DNA of 64,000 nt from Neiella holothuriorum (GTDB lineage: Bacteria; Pseudomonadota; Gammaproteobacteria; Enterobacterales; Neiellaceae). This document shows, piece after piece, positions 1 to 9,699 of the stretch (the stretch's first letter is position 1; each line of letters opens with the position of its first letter). The notes under the pieces were generated by a model. It saw only the letters and a program-made list of their open reading frames with translations, was not told where the DNA came from and searched no databases. The translations under genes and the position numbers were made by a program. The stretch spans positions 1 through 64,000 of the forward strand of contig NZ_JAHZSS010000016.1 of assembly GCF_019457915.1 (NCBI RefSeq), written 5' to 3'.

Positions 1-11
1 AACAAGTGCAC

Positions 12-42
12 AAAAAAGCCAGCGTTGAAGGAACGCTGGCTT
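12..42 (-). terminator. Rho-independent terminator, minus strand
   Basis: Eleven-base arms AAGCCAGCGTT / AACGCTGGCTT enclose a five-base loop. On the minus strand the stem is followed by a run of T (the A-run at 12-17). It lies 250 bases past the stop of the solute-binding-like gene at 290, so it probably ends that transcript. I see no gene in 43-289. Confidence 0.75.
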
Positions 43-289
43 AATCAAAAACCGTCAACTTATTTTAGGACGGCACATAGCTTTCCATGCATATATAGAG
101 CACTTATCGAATGAGCCAAGCAAGGAACTATCGAGCGGCACAACCATTCGCTACTGACATCGCTGACGATTTGGCTAACTGACAGTAAAAAAACGAACCT
201 TTAAATTCCAATCGGCCATTAACAAACAGCAATATTGCTTGTTATCGGCGTGCCGTACTGGCTTTTAATGAACTTCTCGGATGCGTTAC

Positions 290-1051
290 CTAGTAGAACA
301 GCGCGTCTGGTAGCCCTGCTTCACGCCAGTAGGATTTGATCAAATGCTCTTGCTTCATGTTCCGCAATGCCATCACTAAACTCGGTATCAATCGGCTATG
401 GCGTTGATGCAGGTACAAATATATTGGCTCTCGGCTCAGTACCGAAATACGTGAGATGGTCGCGAATTCATCAGATTGTAGATATGGCTCTATTTCTGTA
501 ATTAAACCAACGACCAAGTCGGCTCGACCAGCTTTTAATTTTTTAAGCCCCTGAGAAATATGAGTGACGGGATCTAGGTAGTCGTCAGCCACTAACGCCG
601 ACAACTTTAGCGCGGGAATAATGGAGCCATGTTTATAGGCGATGGTTCGTTCGAAGCCTGACAAACTTTGCCAATCAGAGATCCCCTCTCTATCGACGGT
701 AAGATTGCCATAAGCAGCAAAGTATATTGGCACAATAACTTCGGGTACTTTGAGCTGGTTAACGGCCTGCTGCTGGTATTCTGCAACACGCCCCACTTGA
801 CCATCTAGGTTTATTTGGCCTTCAAATCGCGCTCTCTCGCCCGACATGCTCACTAACTCAGCCTTGTAGCCAACCCGAGCAAAGAGTTCTCGGTACACCA
901 AACCAAAGAACTTAAAACCATGTGATGTATCAGGGGCAGGGATCGCGAGGTAGATGGTGCTTGTTTGTTTGGGCTTAGCCACGGCTGGATTTATCCAAAC
1001 CAGCGCCGCGAAGCTGACAAGGAACACGAGTAAAGTCCGGCAACAACTCAT
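290..1051 (-). CDS. Periplasmic solute-binding-like protein (SBP_bac_3 type)
   Basis: Likely a secreted protein of the amino-acid-type substrate-binding fold (SBP_bac_3), about 253 residues. The frame is open for a further 55 codons upstream, but the ATG at 1051 is preferred because it gives a clean signal peptide (MSCCRTLLVFLVSFAALVW..., cleavage near AVA-KP). The mature part has the short two-lobe pattern of orphan binding proteins found without an ABC permease: a YRELFARVGY segment near the N-terminus and a late segment asking whether to move K/S-rich substrate ('SYWREAGLPDALFY'). No permease or ATPase lies nearby, so a role in sensing or as a solitary binding protein is as likely as transport. 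Ligand unknown. It follows the PL7 lyase on the same strand but a terminator separates them. Confidence 0.65.
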   Translation of the reverse strand: MSCCRTLLVFLVSFAALVWINPAVAKPKQTSTIYLAIPAPDTSHGFKFFGLVYRELFARVGYKAELVSMSGERARFEGQINLDGQVGRVAEYQQQAVNQLKVPEVIVPIYFAAYGNLTVDREGISDWQSLSGFERTIAYKHGSIIPALKLSALVADDYLDPVTHISQGLKKLKAGRADLVVGLITEIEPYLQSDEFATISRISVLSREPIYLYLHQRHSRLIPSLVMALRNMKQEHLIKSYWREAGLPDALFY

Positions 1052-1173
1052 AGAAAAAACAGGCCTATTTTGCTCATACCCACTAAAGTTTATCAGCTGC
1101 GGTAAGCTTTGCTGCGCAACTAGAACAGACCTCACATGAATCCGCCATTGATAGCCTAATCTTGTGACAAATA

Positions 1174-1200
1174 ACAAAAAAGCCACCCGAAGGTGGCTTT
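1174..1200 (-). terminator. Rho-independent terminator of the PL7 lyase gene
   Basis: AAGCCACC / GGTGGCTT arms around a CGAA (TTCG on the minus strand) tetraloop, followed on the minus strand by six T. It sits 24 bases past the lyase stop codon and upstream of the next minus-strand gene. Confidence 0.85.
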
Positions 1201-1223
1201 CAAAATAGGTTTGCAAGTAGCAA

Positions 1224-2294
1224 TTACTTAGCAGGCTTCTCCGATGGGCTCAGCTCTAGTTTGCTAAATGTAACGCTCGTATAGTGGCCTGCGGCTTTGT
1301 CTTCTTTCCAGTTACCCGTACCTGGGCATTTGGTGTACCAGAAGCCTGGGTCGTCTTTCGTAGAACACTGGTTGTAAGCGCCAGCTTTGAAATAGTTCCA
1401 ATCGCCGGTGTACCCTTTTGGATGGTCTTTATCATCAACCTTGCCATTAGGATCAACATTGTTGCTCAGATCAATTTCATATTCGACCGTTGGGTGACCT
1501 TCCGCTGTGAATGTCAGGTACATGGTGTTTTCATGCACATTGATTACATAGCTGAACTCTTCGCCTAACGAAATGCCTTTATCGCCTGGGTTTGCAGGAT
1601 TTTCCCACGTGTTACCCCAAACAGGATGAGCAATATCCATACGAACAGGATTATCTTTCTCTAAGTTACGCTCGTAGTTCCAAAAAACAGAGCCTTTGTC
1701 ATGGTTTGGAAATTTCTTGTAGTAAATTTTGATGGGCTCATTACCCCAACCAAAACCATTACCTTCAGCAATTAGCTTTTTATCTTTACCGGCGTGAATT
1801 TGGCCAACAACAACAGAATAAGCAGGGAATTTTTCTGGGTATCCAGCTTCAACGGCAACATGGTTTACTTTCAGTGTTGCTTCCATCTTGCCACCGATCG
1901 CTCCAAACTCTTTGGCATTCGGATGAGCAGCCAGCGCAAAGTTATTGGCCGGTGCTTTAGTTTTAATTTTCTTGTTGGTTCCGCGGATCATTTGGCGTAA
2001 TTCGCTACGCGTGTTCGATGAACCACTGGTCGTTGATGCCTTATTTGGAACCGTGAACACCATGTTGCCATCAGCATCAAGGTAGAAGTAATCCGGGTGC
2101 TGGTAATTTTGAATTTCTCGGACATCGATTTCGTCAACTTTACCGTTGCCGTCAGCGTCCATTGGCAAGGTGATTTTCCACTGGCTCAAATCGAATTTAT
2201 CAGCAGGCACAGCAGAAGCCAGTACACTTGTAGAAACACAAGCAGTAAGCCCTAATGCGGCTACCAAGTATGTCGGTGATGAAAATCGGTACAT
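1224..2294 (-). CDS. Secreted PL7 alginate lyase (first copy)
   Basis: Endo-type alginate lyase of polysaccharide lyase family 7: beta-elimination in polymannuronate/polyguluronate to give unsaturated oligosaccharides. The three family signatures are present: RSELR (residues 96-100), QIH (165-167) and YFKAGAYNQ (301-309), which supply the Arg, Gln, His and Tyr of the active site in the jelly-roll fold. The N-terminus is a signal sequence; LTAC at 16-19 could be a lipobox (outer-membrane lipoprotein), but cleavage after VLASA is also possible. Two Asp-rich loops, DADGNGKVDEID (46-57) and one near 281-290, look like calcium-binding insertions. Length 356 residues, typical for a single-domain PL7. 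It has its own terminator and stands 15 kb from the main alginate block, where two paralogues lie. Confidence 0.95.
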   Translation of the reverse strand: MYRFSSPTYLVAALGLTACVSTSVLASAVPADKFDLSQWKITLPMDADGNGKVDEIDVREIQNYQHPDYFYLDADGNMVFTVPNKASTTSGSSNTRSELRQMIRGTNKKIKTKAPANNFALAAHPNAKEFGAIGGKMEATLKVNHVAVEAGYPEKFPAYSVVVGQIHAGKDKKLIAEGNGFGWGNEPIKIYYKKFPNHDKGSVFWNYERNLEKDNPVRMDIAHPVWGNTWENPANPGDKGISLGEEFSYVINVHENTMYLTFTAEGHPTVEYEIDLSNNVDPNGKVDDKDHPKGYTGDWNYFKAGAYNQCSTKDDPGFWYTKCPGTGNWKEDKAAGHYTSVTFSKLELSPSEKPAK

Positions 2295-2430
2295 GTAAAA
2301 AGCCCTTGTCTAGTACAAGCTCTAACTAGAGCGTTGTGAATCATCGTTGGAGGTTAATTGTTGTGAAAGGCAACTGTAACCTGCGCTTTAGCGTCATCCA
2401 TTACAGCCGCGTGCCCCATCCTGAAGTCTA

Positions 2431-2454
2431 TTGTGGCACGCTAGCCTGCCACAA
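2431..2454. promoter_or_regulatory. Inverted repeat upstream of PL7 gene, possible operator
   Basis: The 348-base stretch 2295-2642 between the lyase and the VOC gene has no gene. It holds a perfect inverted repeat TTGTGGCA-N8-TGCCACAA, about 137 bases upstream of the lyase start, and a short hairpin GCTCTA-AC-TAGAGC (2320-2333) close to the start. Either could bind a regulator; I did not find the first one upstream of the other lyases. Confidence 0.35.
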
Positions 2455-2642
2455 ATTGAACACGTTAACGGGAAATTATCGCAGAAAATATTCATAAAAA
2501 CAGGTATGACCGTAAAAACCCGTAGTGTCAGACCAATTATTATGAGAAAAACCGCAAATACGTAACATAAATGGCGAATTCATCGCCACTTCATATCTCA
2601 TTCAGGCCCTATTTAGTATCAGTTTCGCGCCAGGTTTTTCCG

Positions 2643-3023
2643 TTATATTTCAGCGCTGCCCTTGTCAGACCAAACGGCAAATTCATTGCCACTCGGTTCT
2701 TTAAAATGAAACCGACGGCCACCAGGAAAAGAGAAAATAGCTTTGCAAACCTGACCACCCGCTTGTTCTACAGCGTGCTGGGTCTGCTCAAGATCCGCAC
2801 TATAAATAACAACAAGAGCGGCGCCCACAGCAGCGTCTGAAACCAATGGCGCATGGTAAAAACCACCGTTGATGGTGGCATTCGAAAAGGCGGTGTAATC
2901 CGGCCCATAGTCAGTGAACTGCCAGTTGAATACACCACTGAAAAATAGCTTAGTTGCCGCTAAATCGGCGGCCGGTAATTCGACATAATTTATCGAGTGG
3001 TGTGTGAGTTCTCTGTTGCTCAT
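2643..3023 (-). CDS. VOC (glyoxalase/bleomycin-resistance) family protein
   Basis: A 126-residue vicinal-oxygen-chelate protein, one beta-alpha-beta-beta-beta repeat pair. The opening 'INYVELPAADLAATKLFFSG' pattern (shown in part) and the closing 'FKEPSGNEFAVWSD' are typical of the PhnB/glyoxalase-like group that acts as dimers and binds a divalent metal. Substrate cannot be told from sequence. The ATG at 3023 has a GGAA ribosome site five bases upstream. Cytoplasmic, no signal peptide. It lies 28 bases past the start-side gene at 3051-3956 and may be co-transcribed with it. Confidence 0.8.
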   Translation of the reverse strand: MSNRELTHHSINYVELPAADLAATKLFFSGVFNWQFTDYGPDYTAFSNATINGGFYHAPLVSDAAVGAALVVIYSADLEQTQHAVEQAGGQVCKAIFSFPGGRRFHFKEPSGNEFAVWSDKGSAEI

Positions 3024-3050
3024 AAGGATTCCAATACAGTTGAATAACGG

Positions 3051-3956
3051 TCAACTCTCCGGCGAAATGGCTTGGCCAAAGGATTCAAGTGACCAAAGCA
3101 TATTATCCGAAAGCTCGGGCAATTGACTCTCGAAGTAGTCATCATGCACTTTAATTAACACACGATTATCAAGTTTAAGACGGCTAAATTCTGGTTGGTA
3201 GTAGTCGCTAAAAATCTGTTTCAGCTCCCCGCTATCGCTTAGTTTCTGCAATCCTTTTTCAAGCCTGCGCGCTAATCGTGGCTTTGCCGGAGAGACATAG
3301 ACATAGCTAACCATAGGAATAAATAGGGTAATAGACGGTTCGATAGCAATGGCATCATTAACTTGCGATAACGCTTGATACTCATCATATATTTCGTAAA
3401 TGGCGCGTGGAATATAATCCACGCGTTCGCTGCGTAGCATCTCAAAAACACCTTTGAGATTATGGACTGCGGTTCCGTTAAAGTTATCCGCTTTTAACAC
3501 TGCCGTGGTCGTCCAATCGTTTTGTAGTCCCGCAGTCAGTCGACGAAGCGCACGAGCCGTTTTAATGTGTTGAAATTCTTGCAAGCTATTTTGATTAACC
3601 AACAGCAGTCGATAACTCAACATGCCACCGCGAATTGGCACTCTGATTGGGGTAGCCTGCTTATCTCGCTTGGCGCCTGCGGCAAACACCGACACATTGA
3701 TGGTCTCGCCACCTTGTAATGCTGCCAACGCACGATGAGGTTTCATAGATAGGTGGGAAAGCTCAATTTGGTATTCACCAAATTCGTCTTCTGTCAGTTC
3801 CAGAGCACGTTTCAGAACATGGAGTTTATGATCAGTACTTTTTTTACCATAGGAGGGGCTAGAGAGCCTGACGATATCTGCACTAAACGACATGGCCGAC
3901 CAAGATAGCAACAATACAAACAACAGGGTGTTGCCTAACAAAGTTTTCATGCGCAT
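3051..3956 (-). CDS. Periplasmic solute-binding-like protein
   Basis: About 301 residues with a signal peptide (MRMKTLLGNTLLFVLLLSW, cleavage near SFS-AD). The body has the pattern of solitary type-3 solute-binding proteins, with a 'RLSSPSYGKK' start and a C-terminal 'LQKLSDSGELKQIFSDYY' motif that closely matches the end of amino-acid-binding domains (helix before the last lobe). An in-frame start eight codons upstream is possible, but ATG 3956 puts the hydrophobic core at the right distance. No ABC permease or kinase is adjacent. Ligand and role are unknown; I see no close relation to the similar protein at 290-1051 beyond the fold. Confidence 0.6.
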   Translation of the reverse strand: MRMKTLLGNTLLFVLLLSWSAMSFSADIVRLSSPSYGKKSTDHKLHVLKRALELTEDEFGEYQIELSHLSMKPHRALAALQGGETINVSVFAAGAKRDKQATPIRVPIRGGMLSYRLLLVNQNSLQEFQHIKTARALRRLTAGLQNDWTTTAVLKADNFNGTAVHNLKGVFEMLRSERVDYIPRAIYEIYDEYQALSQVNDAIAIEPSITLFIPMVSYVYVSPAKPRLARRLEKGLQKLSDSGELKQIFSDYYQPEFSRLKLDNRVLIKVHDDYFESQLPELSDNMLWSLESFGQAISPES

Positions 3957-4070
3957 ATAATATTTGCCATCCGCGACCACCGAGGTATTTCACTGCAATG
4001 CAGAAAGAAGAAAGTATCAACTAGTTGGGTTCGTATTTTGATAGCGATAGAGGCCAACTGGATTCAATGA

Positions 4071-4343
4071 TCAGCGAATAGTGAAATCATTCATGCCCGT
4101 ATAATCCTGCCACTCAACCGTAATGCTGGAAACATTGGCACTCGGCGGCCCTTCTTCAAGCCAGTCCACCAAGTTTTGCAAATGATTCATTTCACCTTCG
4201 GCATAAACACAAACGCGACCATCAGCTAGGTTTTCGGCATAACCAGTTAAATACAATTGTTGTGCTTTTTGCATGGTATGAAAACGAAATCCAACACCTT
4301 GTACCATGCCAGATATATAACCTTTAAACGCTGCCTGCGACAC
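4071..4343 (-). CDS. acyP: Acylphosphatase
   Basis: Small cytoplasmic enzyme (90 residues, the usual length) that hydrolyses acyl phosphates such as acetyl- or carbamoyl-phosphate. The substrate loop GMVQGVGFR carries the catalytic Arg, and the catalytic Asn is in GYAENLADG. The start codon is GTG at 4343, with GCGGAG eight bases upstream; no ATG is available at the right place. It follows the TPR-GGDEF genes in the opposite end order and is probably a separate unit. Confidence 0.92.
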   Translation of the reverse strand: MSQAAFKGYISGMVQGVGFRFHTMQKAQQLYLTGYAENLADGRVCVYAEGEMNHLQNLVDWLEEGPPSANVSSITVEWQDYTGMNDFTIR

Positions 4344-4395
4344 GGGCTATCTCCGCCAATGGGTATGTTGCTCAAGTGTAGATAGAGATGCCGGA

Positions 4396-6801
4396 TTATC
4401 CAGTTTCCTCAATCGCTTGATGCCATACCGTGACCTGATTACGCCCCTGCTTTTTCGATTGATAGAGCGCATAATCGGCTTTATCAATTAAATCACTCGG
4501 TGTTTGGTTATGATCTTGCAAAGAGGTCACGCCAAAGCTACAGGTGACGCTCACATCATTAAAACGGCAGGTTTCAATTTTTCGCCGCATATCTTCGGCT
4601 AAACGTACGGCTTGCTTCTCCCCCGCACCGGGCAAAATAATGCAGAATTCTTCCCCGCCAAAGCGCGCTACGGTGTCAATTTTACGAGTATTTACTTGCA
4701 TAATATCGGCCACGCCTCTGAGTACAATATCGCCAACAGAGTGGCCGTAAGTATCATTAACGTCTTTAAACAAATCGATATCTGCAAGAATAATTGAATA
4801 CTCCTGAATGTATTCAAGCCCTTCAAAATCTTTATTCATGCGGTCGAATAGAATGCGACGATTAAAACACCCGGTGAGAGGATCGTGCGCAGCCAGAAAG
4901 TCGAGTTCTTTGTGACGAACTCGAGCAGCAGCAAAGCGTCGGTAAATCAACAATGCAGTTATCAAGCTCATCGCTAGCAACACAACTAATAACAGGTTGA
5001 AATAGCGCTCTTTGGTTAACTCCAATTCAGCAATTTGACTTGATTGCCGAACAATTTCGATTTCATTATTTTTTTGCGCCAGTTTGAGGCCATCTAGCTT
5101 TATTTTTTCTTGTAATGCCGTTAGCTCCAGCTCCATTTTATGAGAATCGAGCTTTGCCTTAGCGCGCATTAGCTCGGCAGCTTCTCGCTCTTGATGAATA
5201 GCTAGAGCCATGGCTATTTCTTGCTCAGCAAAATTCAACGCCTGAATCGTATTGCCGCGTTGCTTCTCGGCTTGTTTAAGCCATTCGTAACTCATCAGTT
5301 GGTCAATTTTTAAATCGGCTTGCTCTGCTAGTTTCAAACCCCGCTTGAGTAGCTCTATGCCCCCTTCCACATCTTTTGAAATCATGATTCGGCCCAAGTA
5401 ATTAAATGCCTGAGCTTGTAATTCAATGTTGTTTACTTGCGTGGCCAACACGAGAGATTGCTGGAAGTGATGAGTTGCCAAAGTATTATTTTGTTGGGCC
5501 AGTTGGATTTTTCCCAACAACAGATCAACTTGAGCCGTTTTCAAGGTTGCATTAATGGAGCGATATATCGCGTCTGATTTAGACGCCATGACTAATGCTA
5601 CGTCATAGCGACCGGCCTCATAATCAATCACACCAATTTCACGATAAGCCGCCGCGCGCGTTTCTGGCTTAACGCGATCTTCGGGTAATTCGATGGTGTG
5701 TAAATAGAATGAGCGGGAATTATCAAATTGCTTAAGGCTCGAATAAATGAGGCCTGTTTGGTTAGACGCTTCCGCTAAGTGGGCAATATCATCGTCTTGT
5801 TCATATAGCGTTTCTGCTTTTTGAATATAGCTCAGCGACTTTTCAAAATCCCCAATTTGGCGGTAGATAATGCCCGTCAATAACAACAGCTCTGCATAAT
5901 TTGCGGTGTTATTGAGCGTTTTTTGGATCTCCAAGCTATGCAGCGCATGATCGAGCGCAACTAAGTACCCGCCCCGCTTATTTTCTGCCATCGCAATGTT
6001 CTTTAGCGCCTTTGCAATGGCAGGCTGATCGTGGCGACTCGTTTGAACATCCAATGCTTTTTGATAAAAGCTGATAGCGCGAGGCGCATCCTTCAAATGT
6101 TTGTAGGATTGGGCAATGTTGTGAAACGTAACGGCCAGCTGCTGTTTAATTTTGTCGCTTTTCCCCGTTAAATAATTGACCGCCTTTGTGAATTCCACAA
6201 TGGCTTGGTCAAACCGCTTTTGCTTGTGGTAACTGAGCCCTTTGGCTGACAACAACAATGCTGACAGGTACGGTTCGCCATGTTCCTGAACCAATGGCAA
6301 CACATCGTCGATGATTGTCTCTGCTTGCTGGTAGTACTTTGCTGAAACTAGCGCATTGGCATAATCAAGCGACAGCGTGATTTGTTTGGCCGTTTCGCTT
6401 GCTCGGCCATACAGTTCAAAGGCTTGGTCAAAGTGATATTGACCTTGTTCAGTCTCGTTTGATTTAACGGCTAACGAAGCTAGAAAGGCATGACTTTGCA
6501 CAACAATCGATTGCTCATTGTTGTGCTCGGCACTCAGCAACGCGCTGCGCGCAAGTTCCGCGCTTAACGGCTGGTTGGTATCTTTAAATAATCGGGCCTG
6601 ATGCAATAACTCAGCCGCTGTAAATTGTTGCCACTTACTAAACGTTGCATCATTAGCTGATATTGGCTCACCCGTAGGCTCCTGCTTGGCGCTGGCTCCT
6701 GCACTCATCACTCCGGAAAGCACGATGAAAACCAGCCCAAAGTAGCGCACCGGCAATCGGACGCTGCAGATTTGGGCTAGACAGTACTTCAACATCATCA
6801 A
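4396..6801 (-). CDS. TPR-repeat membrane diguanylate cyclase (downstream copy)
   Basis: Likely makes c-di-GMP. Order: signal/TM segment (about residues 18-38), a long periplasmic region of tetratricopeptide repeats (about 60-530), a coiled-coil segment (about 530-595), one membrane helix (about 598-620), and a C-terminal GGDEF domain (about 635-795). The active-site motif is GGEEF (715-719), preceded at the canonical distance by RKID (706-709), an inhibitory I-site RxxD, so it should be catalytically competent and feedback controlled. It begins only four bases after the stop of the paralogous gene upstream and shares its architecture, so the pair is an operon formed by tandem duplication. The periplasmic TPR part presumably senses a protein or peptide partner; the signal is unknown. 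Confidence 0.9.
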   Translation of the reverse strand: MMMLKYCLAQICSVRLPVRYFGLVFIVLSGVMSAGASAKQEPTGEPISANDATFSKWQQFTAAELLHQARLFKDTNQPLSAELARSALLSAEHNNEQSIVVQSHAFLASLAVKSNETEQGQYHFDQAFELYGRASETAKQITLSLDYANALVSAKYYQQAETIIDDVLPLVQEHGEPYLSALLLSAKGLSYHKQKRFDQAIVEFTKAVNYLTGKSDKIKQQLAVTFHNIAQSYKHLKDAPRAISFYQKALDVQTSRHDQPAIAKALKNIAMAENKRGGYLVALDHALHSLEIQKTLNNTANYAELLLLTGIIYRQIGDFEKSLSYIQKAETLYEQDDDIAHLAEASNQTGLIYSSLKQFDNSRSFYLHTIELPEDRVKPETRAAAYREIGVIDYEAGRYDVALVMASKSDAIYRSINATLKTAQVDLLLGKIQLAQQNNTLATHHFQQSLVLATQVNNIELQAQAFNYLGRIMISKDVEGGIELLKRGLKLAEQADLKIDQLMSYEWLKQAEKQRGNTIQALNFAEQEIAMALAIHQEREAAELMRAKAKLDSHKMELELTALQEKIKLDGLKLAQKNNEIEIVRQSSQIAELELTKERYFNLLLVVLLAMSLITALLIYRRFAAARVRHKELDFLAAHDPLTGCFNRRILFDRMNKDFEGLEYIQEYSIILADIDLFKDVNDTYGHSVGDIVLRGVADIMQVNTRKIDTVARFGGEEFCIILPGAGEKQAVRLAEDMRRKIETCRFNDVSVTCSFGVTSLQDHNQTPSDLIDKADYALYQSKKQGRNQVTVWHQAIEETG

Positions 6802-6805
6802 TGCC

Positions 6806-9613
6806 CTACCCCAACCCTTTGAATGATGACTGCCACAACGTCACTTGATTGCGGCCTTCGCTCTTCGACCTATACAAGGCCAAGTCAGCCTCATCGATCA
6901 GTTTAGCTGGCGTTGTCGGATCGGTTCCAAGTGCAGACACACCAAAGCTACAGGTCACATTGATGTGATCAATCTGTTGTTTTTCGAGGCGCTCTCGCAT
7001 TTGCTCGGCGATTCGCATGGCCTGATCAGCGGTTGCGCTAGGCAACAAAATACAAAATTCCTCGCCGCCAAAGCGCGCTACTGTGTCATTCTTTCGAGTA
7101 CAGTCACGAAGCGTTTGAGCCACGGCGCGCAACACGCCATCGCCGGCACTATGACCATAGGTGTCGTTGACCGTTTTAAAGTGGTCAACATCGGCAAGAA
7201 TAATGGAATAATTTTCGATAAGCGCCAAATCTTCAAAGTCTCGATTTAAGCGCTCAAACAGTACTCTGCGATTGTAGCAATCCGTCAATGGGTCGCGTGC
7301 GGCTAAATAATCAAGCTCTCGATTGCGCCGACGTGAAGCCACGAAGCTGCGATAAATAACAACGGCAACCAACAAACAAATGACAAGCAAAATAGCGAGC
7401 AGCAGGTTTGCGTATTGGTTTTTGGTCAACTCAAGTTCTGAAATCTTATTAGCCTGCCGAACAATCTCAATTTCATTGTTTTTCTGCGTGATTTTAAGGG
7501 CATCTAATTTGACCTTCTCACGCAAAATACTCAGATCCATTTCCATCTTATGGGAATCGAGTTTGGCCTTGGCACGAACGAATTCTGCTTCTTCTTGTTC
7601 ACGGTGAATGAGTTTAGACACCGCGATTTCCTGCTCGGCATAATAGAGTGCTGATGCCAAATGGCCCCGCACCTTTTCTGCTTCTTTAAGTAACGAGTAG
7701 CTGGTTCGCAGCTCATCCTTGGCGTCGCTTTGACTGGCCAACTCAAGAGCTTGCTTTAATAGCCTGATCGACTTGTCGGTATCCGTTTCTATCGTCAGCC
7801 GACCTAAAAAGATCAACGCTCGAGTTTGCATGACCAAATCGCCAACCTCAATCGATAGCGCAAGCGATTGTTCAAAGTGCACCTTCGCTAGTGCATCACG
7901 CCCGTTGGCGAGATAAACCTTACCAAATAGAATATTCACCAAGGCTGATTTTATCGGGTCATTAATCGAGCGATAAATGGCCTCAGCCTTGCTGAGCATT
8001 GCCATGGCGTCATCATAAGCACCTGCTTCGTAATCGATGACCGCAATTTCGCGAAAGGCGGCAGCGCGTGTTTCCTGCGAAATATGATGATTTTCCTGAT
8101 CGATGGATTTTTGATAAAAAGAGCGCGCGTTATCAAATTGTTCGAGCCGAGAGTAGATCAAGCCAATCTGATTCCAAGTCGAGGCCACATTGCTAATATC
8201 GCCTTCTTGCTCATAGATCTGCAGTGCTTTTTGAAGGCTATCCAAAGACTTTTCATAGTGCCCGATGTTGCGGTAAATCATCCCAATCAACATCAACAAC
8301 TCGGCATTGCCCTTGGTATCGTGCAAACCTTGCTGCAACGCCAAACTGCGATTGGCATAGCTTAAGGCTGCAATGTAATTGCGCAGTCGGTTCTCGCCGG
8401 TCGCGATGTTTTTTAGTAATCGCGCAATGGCTTTGGGATCATGAATTGTTTGATAAATATCAAGCGACTTTCTGAAATAGAACAGCGACTTGTCTGTTTC
8501 GTTCAGTTGTTTAAAGGACTGGCCAATTTGGCGATAAATTGAAGCCAATCTTTTGTTGGTTTTCGAATTCTCGTTGGTCAGCAGCGTCGCAGCTTGGGTG
8601 AGTTCATCAATCGCGTTTTGAAACTTACCTAGATTATAAAAGCCATCACCTTTGGCTGCTTTTGCTAACGCAAGCAAACGTTCATCAGGCAATTGCTCGG
8701 CGCCGTCGAGAGCCTTTGTAATCTCAGCAATGCCTTGCGCAAAATCTTGCTCTTCGTAAAGTAAGTCAACGTAGCCAAGAACCGCTTTCATTCGATTGTC
8801 AGCATCGCGGACTTTCTCAAATAACGATGCAGCCTGAAAGAACGAATGTTTGGCTTGCTCGTCATCATGTAAATGCTCGCTGCTTTGCGCAAGTTGATAA
8901 TGAACTGATGCTAATAATGCGTGGGAGTCGCTGTCATCACCGTTCAGGTGAACAACAGCATTTTTATAGGCAGCAACTGCGGCTTGATCGTCTTTTTGCT
9001 TGAAAAGCCCATTGCCTTTGGTGAAGTACACCAAGCCGAGCAATCGTTCATTGCCAAGTTGTTGTGCCACCGCTAACAGTTCAGCCGCTAGAACCGTGCC
9101 TTCTTGGTAGCTCTTATCGTGGTAGAGCAGTTTGATGTAATCAATGGTGTTTTCAATCTGCTTGCGCGGATCAACCAAAGCTTCAAACACTTCCGCGGCA
9201 CGACGAAAATGGAATTTTGCCAATCCCGCCTCTTTCGCTTTTTTGGCGAGTTTGGCAAGTAATTCATGGGCTTGTGCTTCGACACGAGGTTCATTCGCGG
9301 CCTGCGCGAGTTTCAATGCTTGCTGGGCAAATTCAGCGCTTGCTTTAGGATCTTGATGGCGGGAGGCTTTAGCCTGCTTCAACAAGCTTAATGAGGTTAC
9401 TTTAGGCGCAGCAGACTGCCGGGTTCGAATGTCCGAACTCCCTTCAGCAGCGAGGCTATGACAGGCAAAAATTAACGACAAGGTAATACAGAAGGCCCGC
9501 AATGCTTTGCCTGCAAAGTTTAATCGTTGATTTGTGCGCAATCCTAACCGCAATAAACTTCGCCAGCCTCCGGTAGAAGGAATTCCATGGCTGCAAAATA
9601 ATGTGCAACTCAT
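6806..9613 (-). CDS. TPR-repeat membrane diguanylate cyclase (upstream copy)
   Basis: Paralogue of the following gene, 134 residues longer owing to extra TPR units. Architecture: hydrophobic segment at about 38-56, TPR array (about 75-665), coiled coil, membrane helix (about 730-755), GGDEF domain with GGEEF at 849-853 and I-site RKND at 840-843. So an active, product-inhibited diguanylate cyclase is expected. The ATG at 9613 leaves an unusually long polar stretch of about 36 residues before the hydrophobic core; a downstream non-ATG start would give a conventional signal peptide, so the true start is uncertain. Upstream bases 9614-9699 form the short gap to hrpA. Confidence 0.88.
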   Translation of the reverse strand: MSCTLFCSHGIPSTGGWRSLLRLGLRTNQRLNFAGKALRAFCITLSLIFACHSLAAEGSSDIRTRQSAAPKVTSLSLLKQAKASRHQDPKASAEFAQQALKLAQAANEPRVEAQAHELLAKLAKKAKEAGLAKFHFRRAAEVFEALVDPRKQIENTIDYIKLLYHDKSYQEGTVLAAELLAVAQQLGNERLLGLVYFTKGNGLFKQKDDQAAVAAYKNAVVHLNGDDSDSHALLASVHYQLAQSSEHLHDDEQAKHSFFQAASLFEKVRDADNRMKAVLGYVDLLYEEQDFAQGIAEITKALDGAEQLPDERLLALAKAAKGDGFYNLGKFQNAIDELTQAATLLTNENSKTNKRLASIYRQIGQSFKQLNETDKSLFYFRKSLDIYQTIHDPKAIARLLKNIATGENRLRNYIAALSYANRSLALQQGLHDTKGNAELLMLIGMIYRNIGHYEKSLDSLQKALQIYEQEGDISNVASTWNQIGLIYSRLEQFDNARSFYQKSIDQENHHISQETRAAAFREIAVIDYEAGAYDDAMAMLSKAEAIYRSINDPIKSALVNILFGKVYLANGRDALAKVHFEQSLALSIEVGDLVMQTRALIFLGRLTIETDTDKSIRLLKQALELASQSDAKDELRTSYSLLKEAEKVRGHLASALYYAEQEIAVSKLIHREQEEAEFVRAKAKLDSHKMEMDLSILREKVKLDALKITQKNNEIEIVRQANKISELELTKNQYANLLLAILLVICLLVAVVIYRSFVASRRRNRELDYLAARDPLTDCYNRRVLFERLNRDFEDLALIENYSIILADVDHFKTVNDTYGHSAGDGVLRAVAQTLRDCTRKNDTVARFGGEEFCILLPSATADQAMRIAEQMRERLEKQQIDHINVTCSFGVSALGTDPTTPAKLIDEADLALYRSKSEGRNQVTLWQSSFKGLG

Positions 9614-9699
9614 TTAATATATAACTATCAGTTAAACCTTAAAAACAATAGCGCTTTTAAGGCATTAAGAGGTAATAAGCCTCAAAATATGGGATGTAT

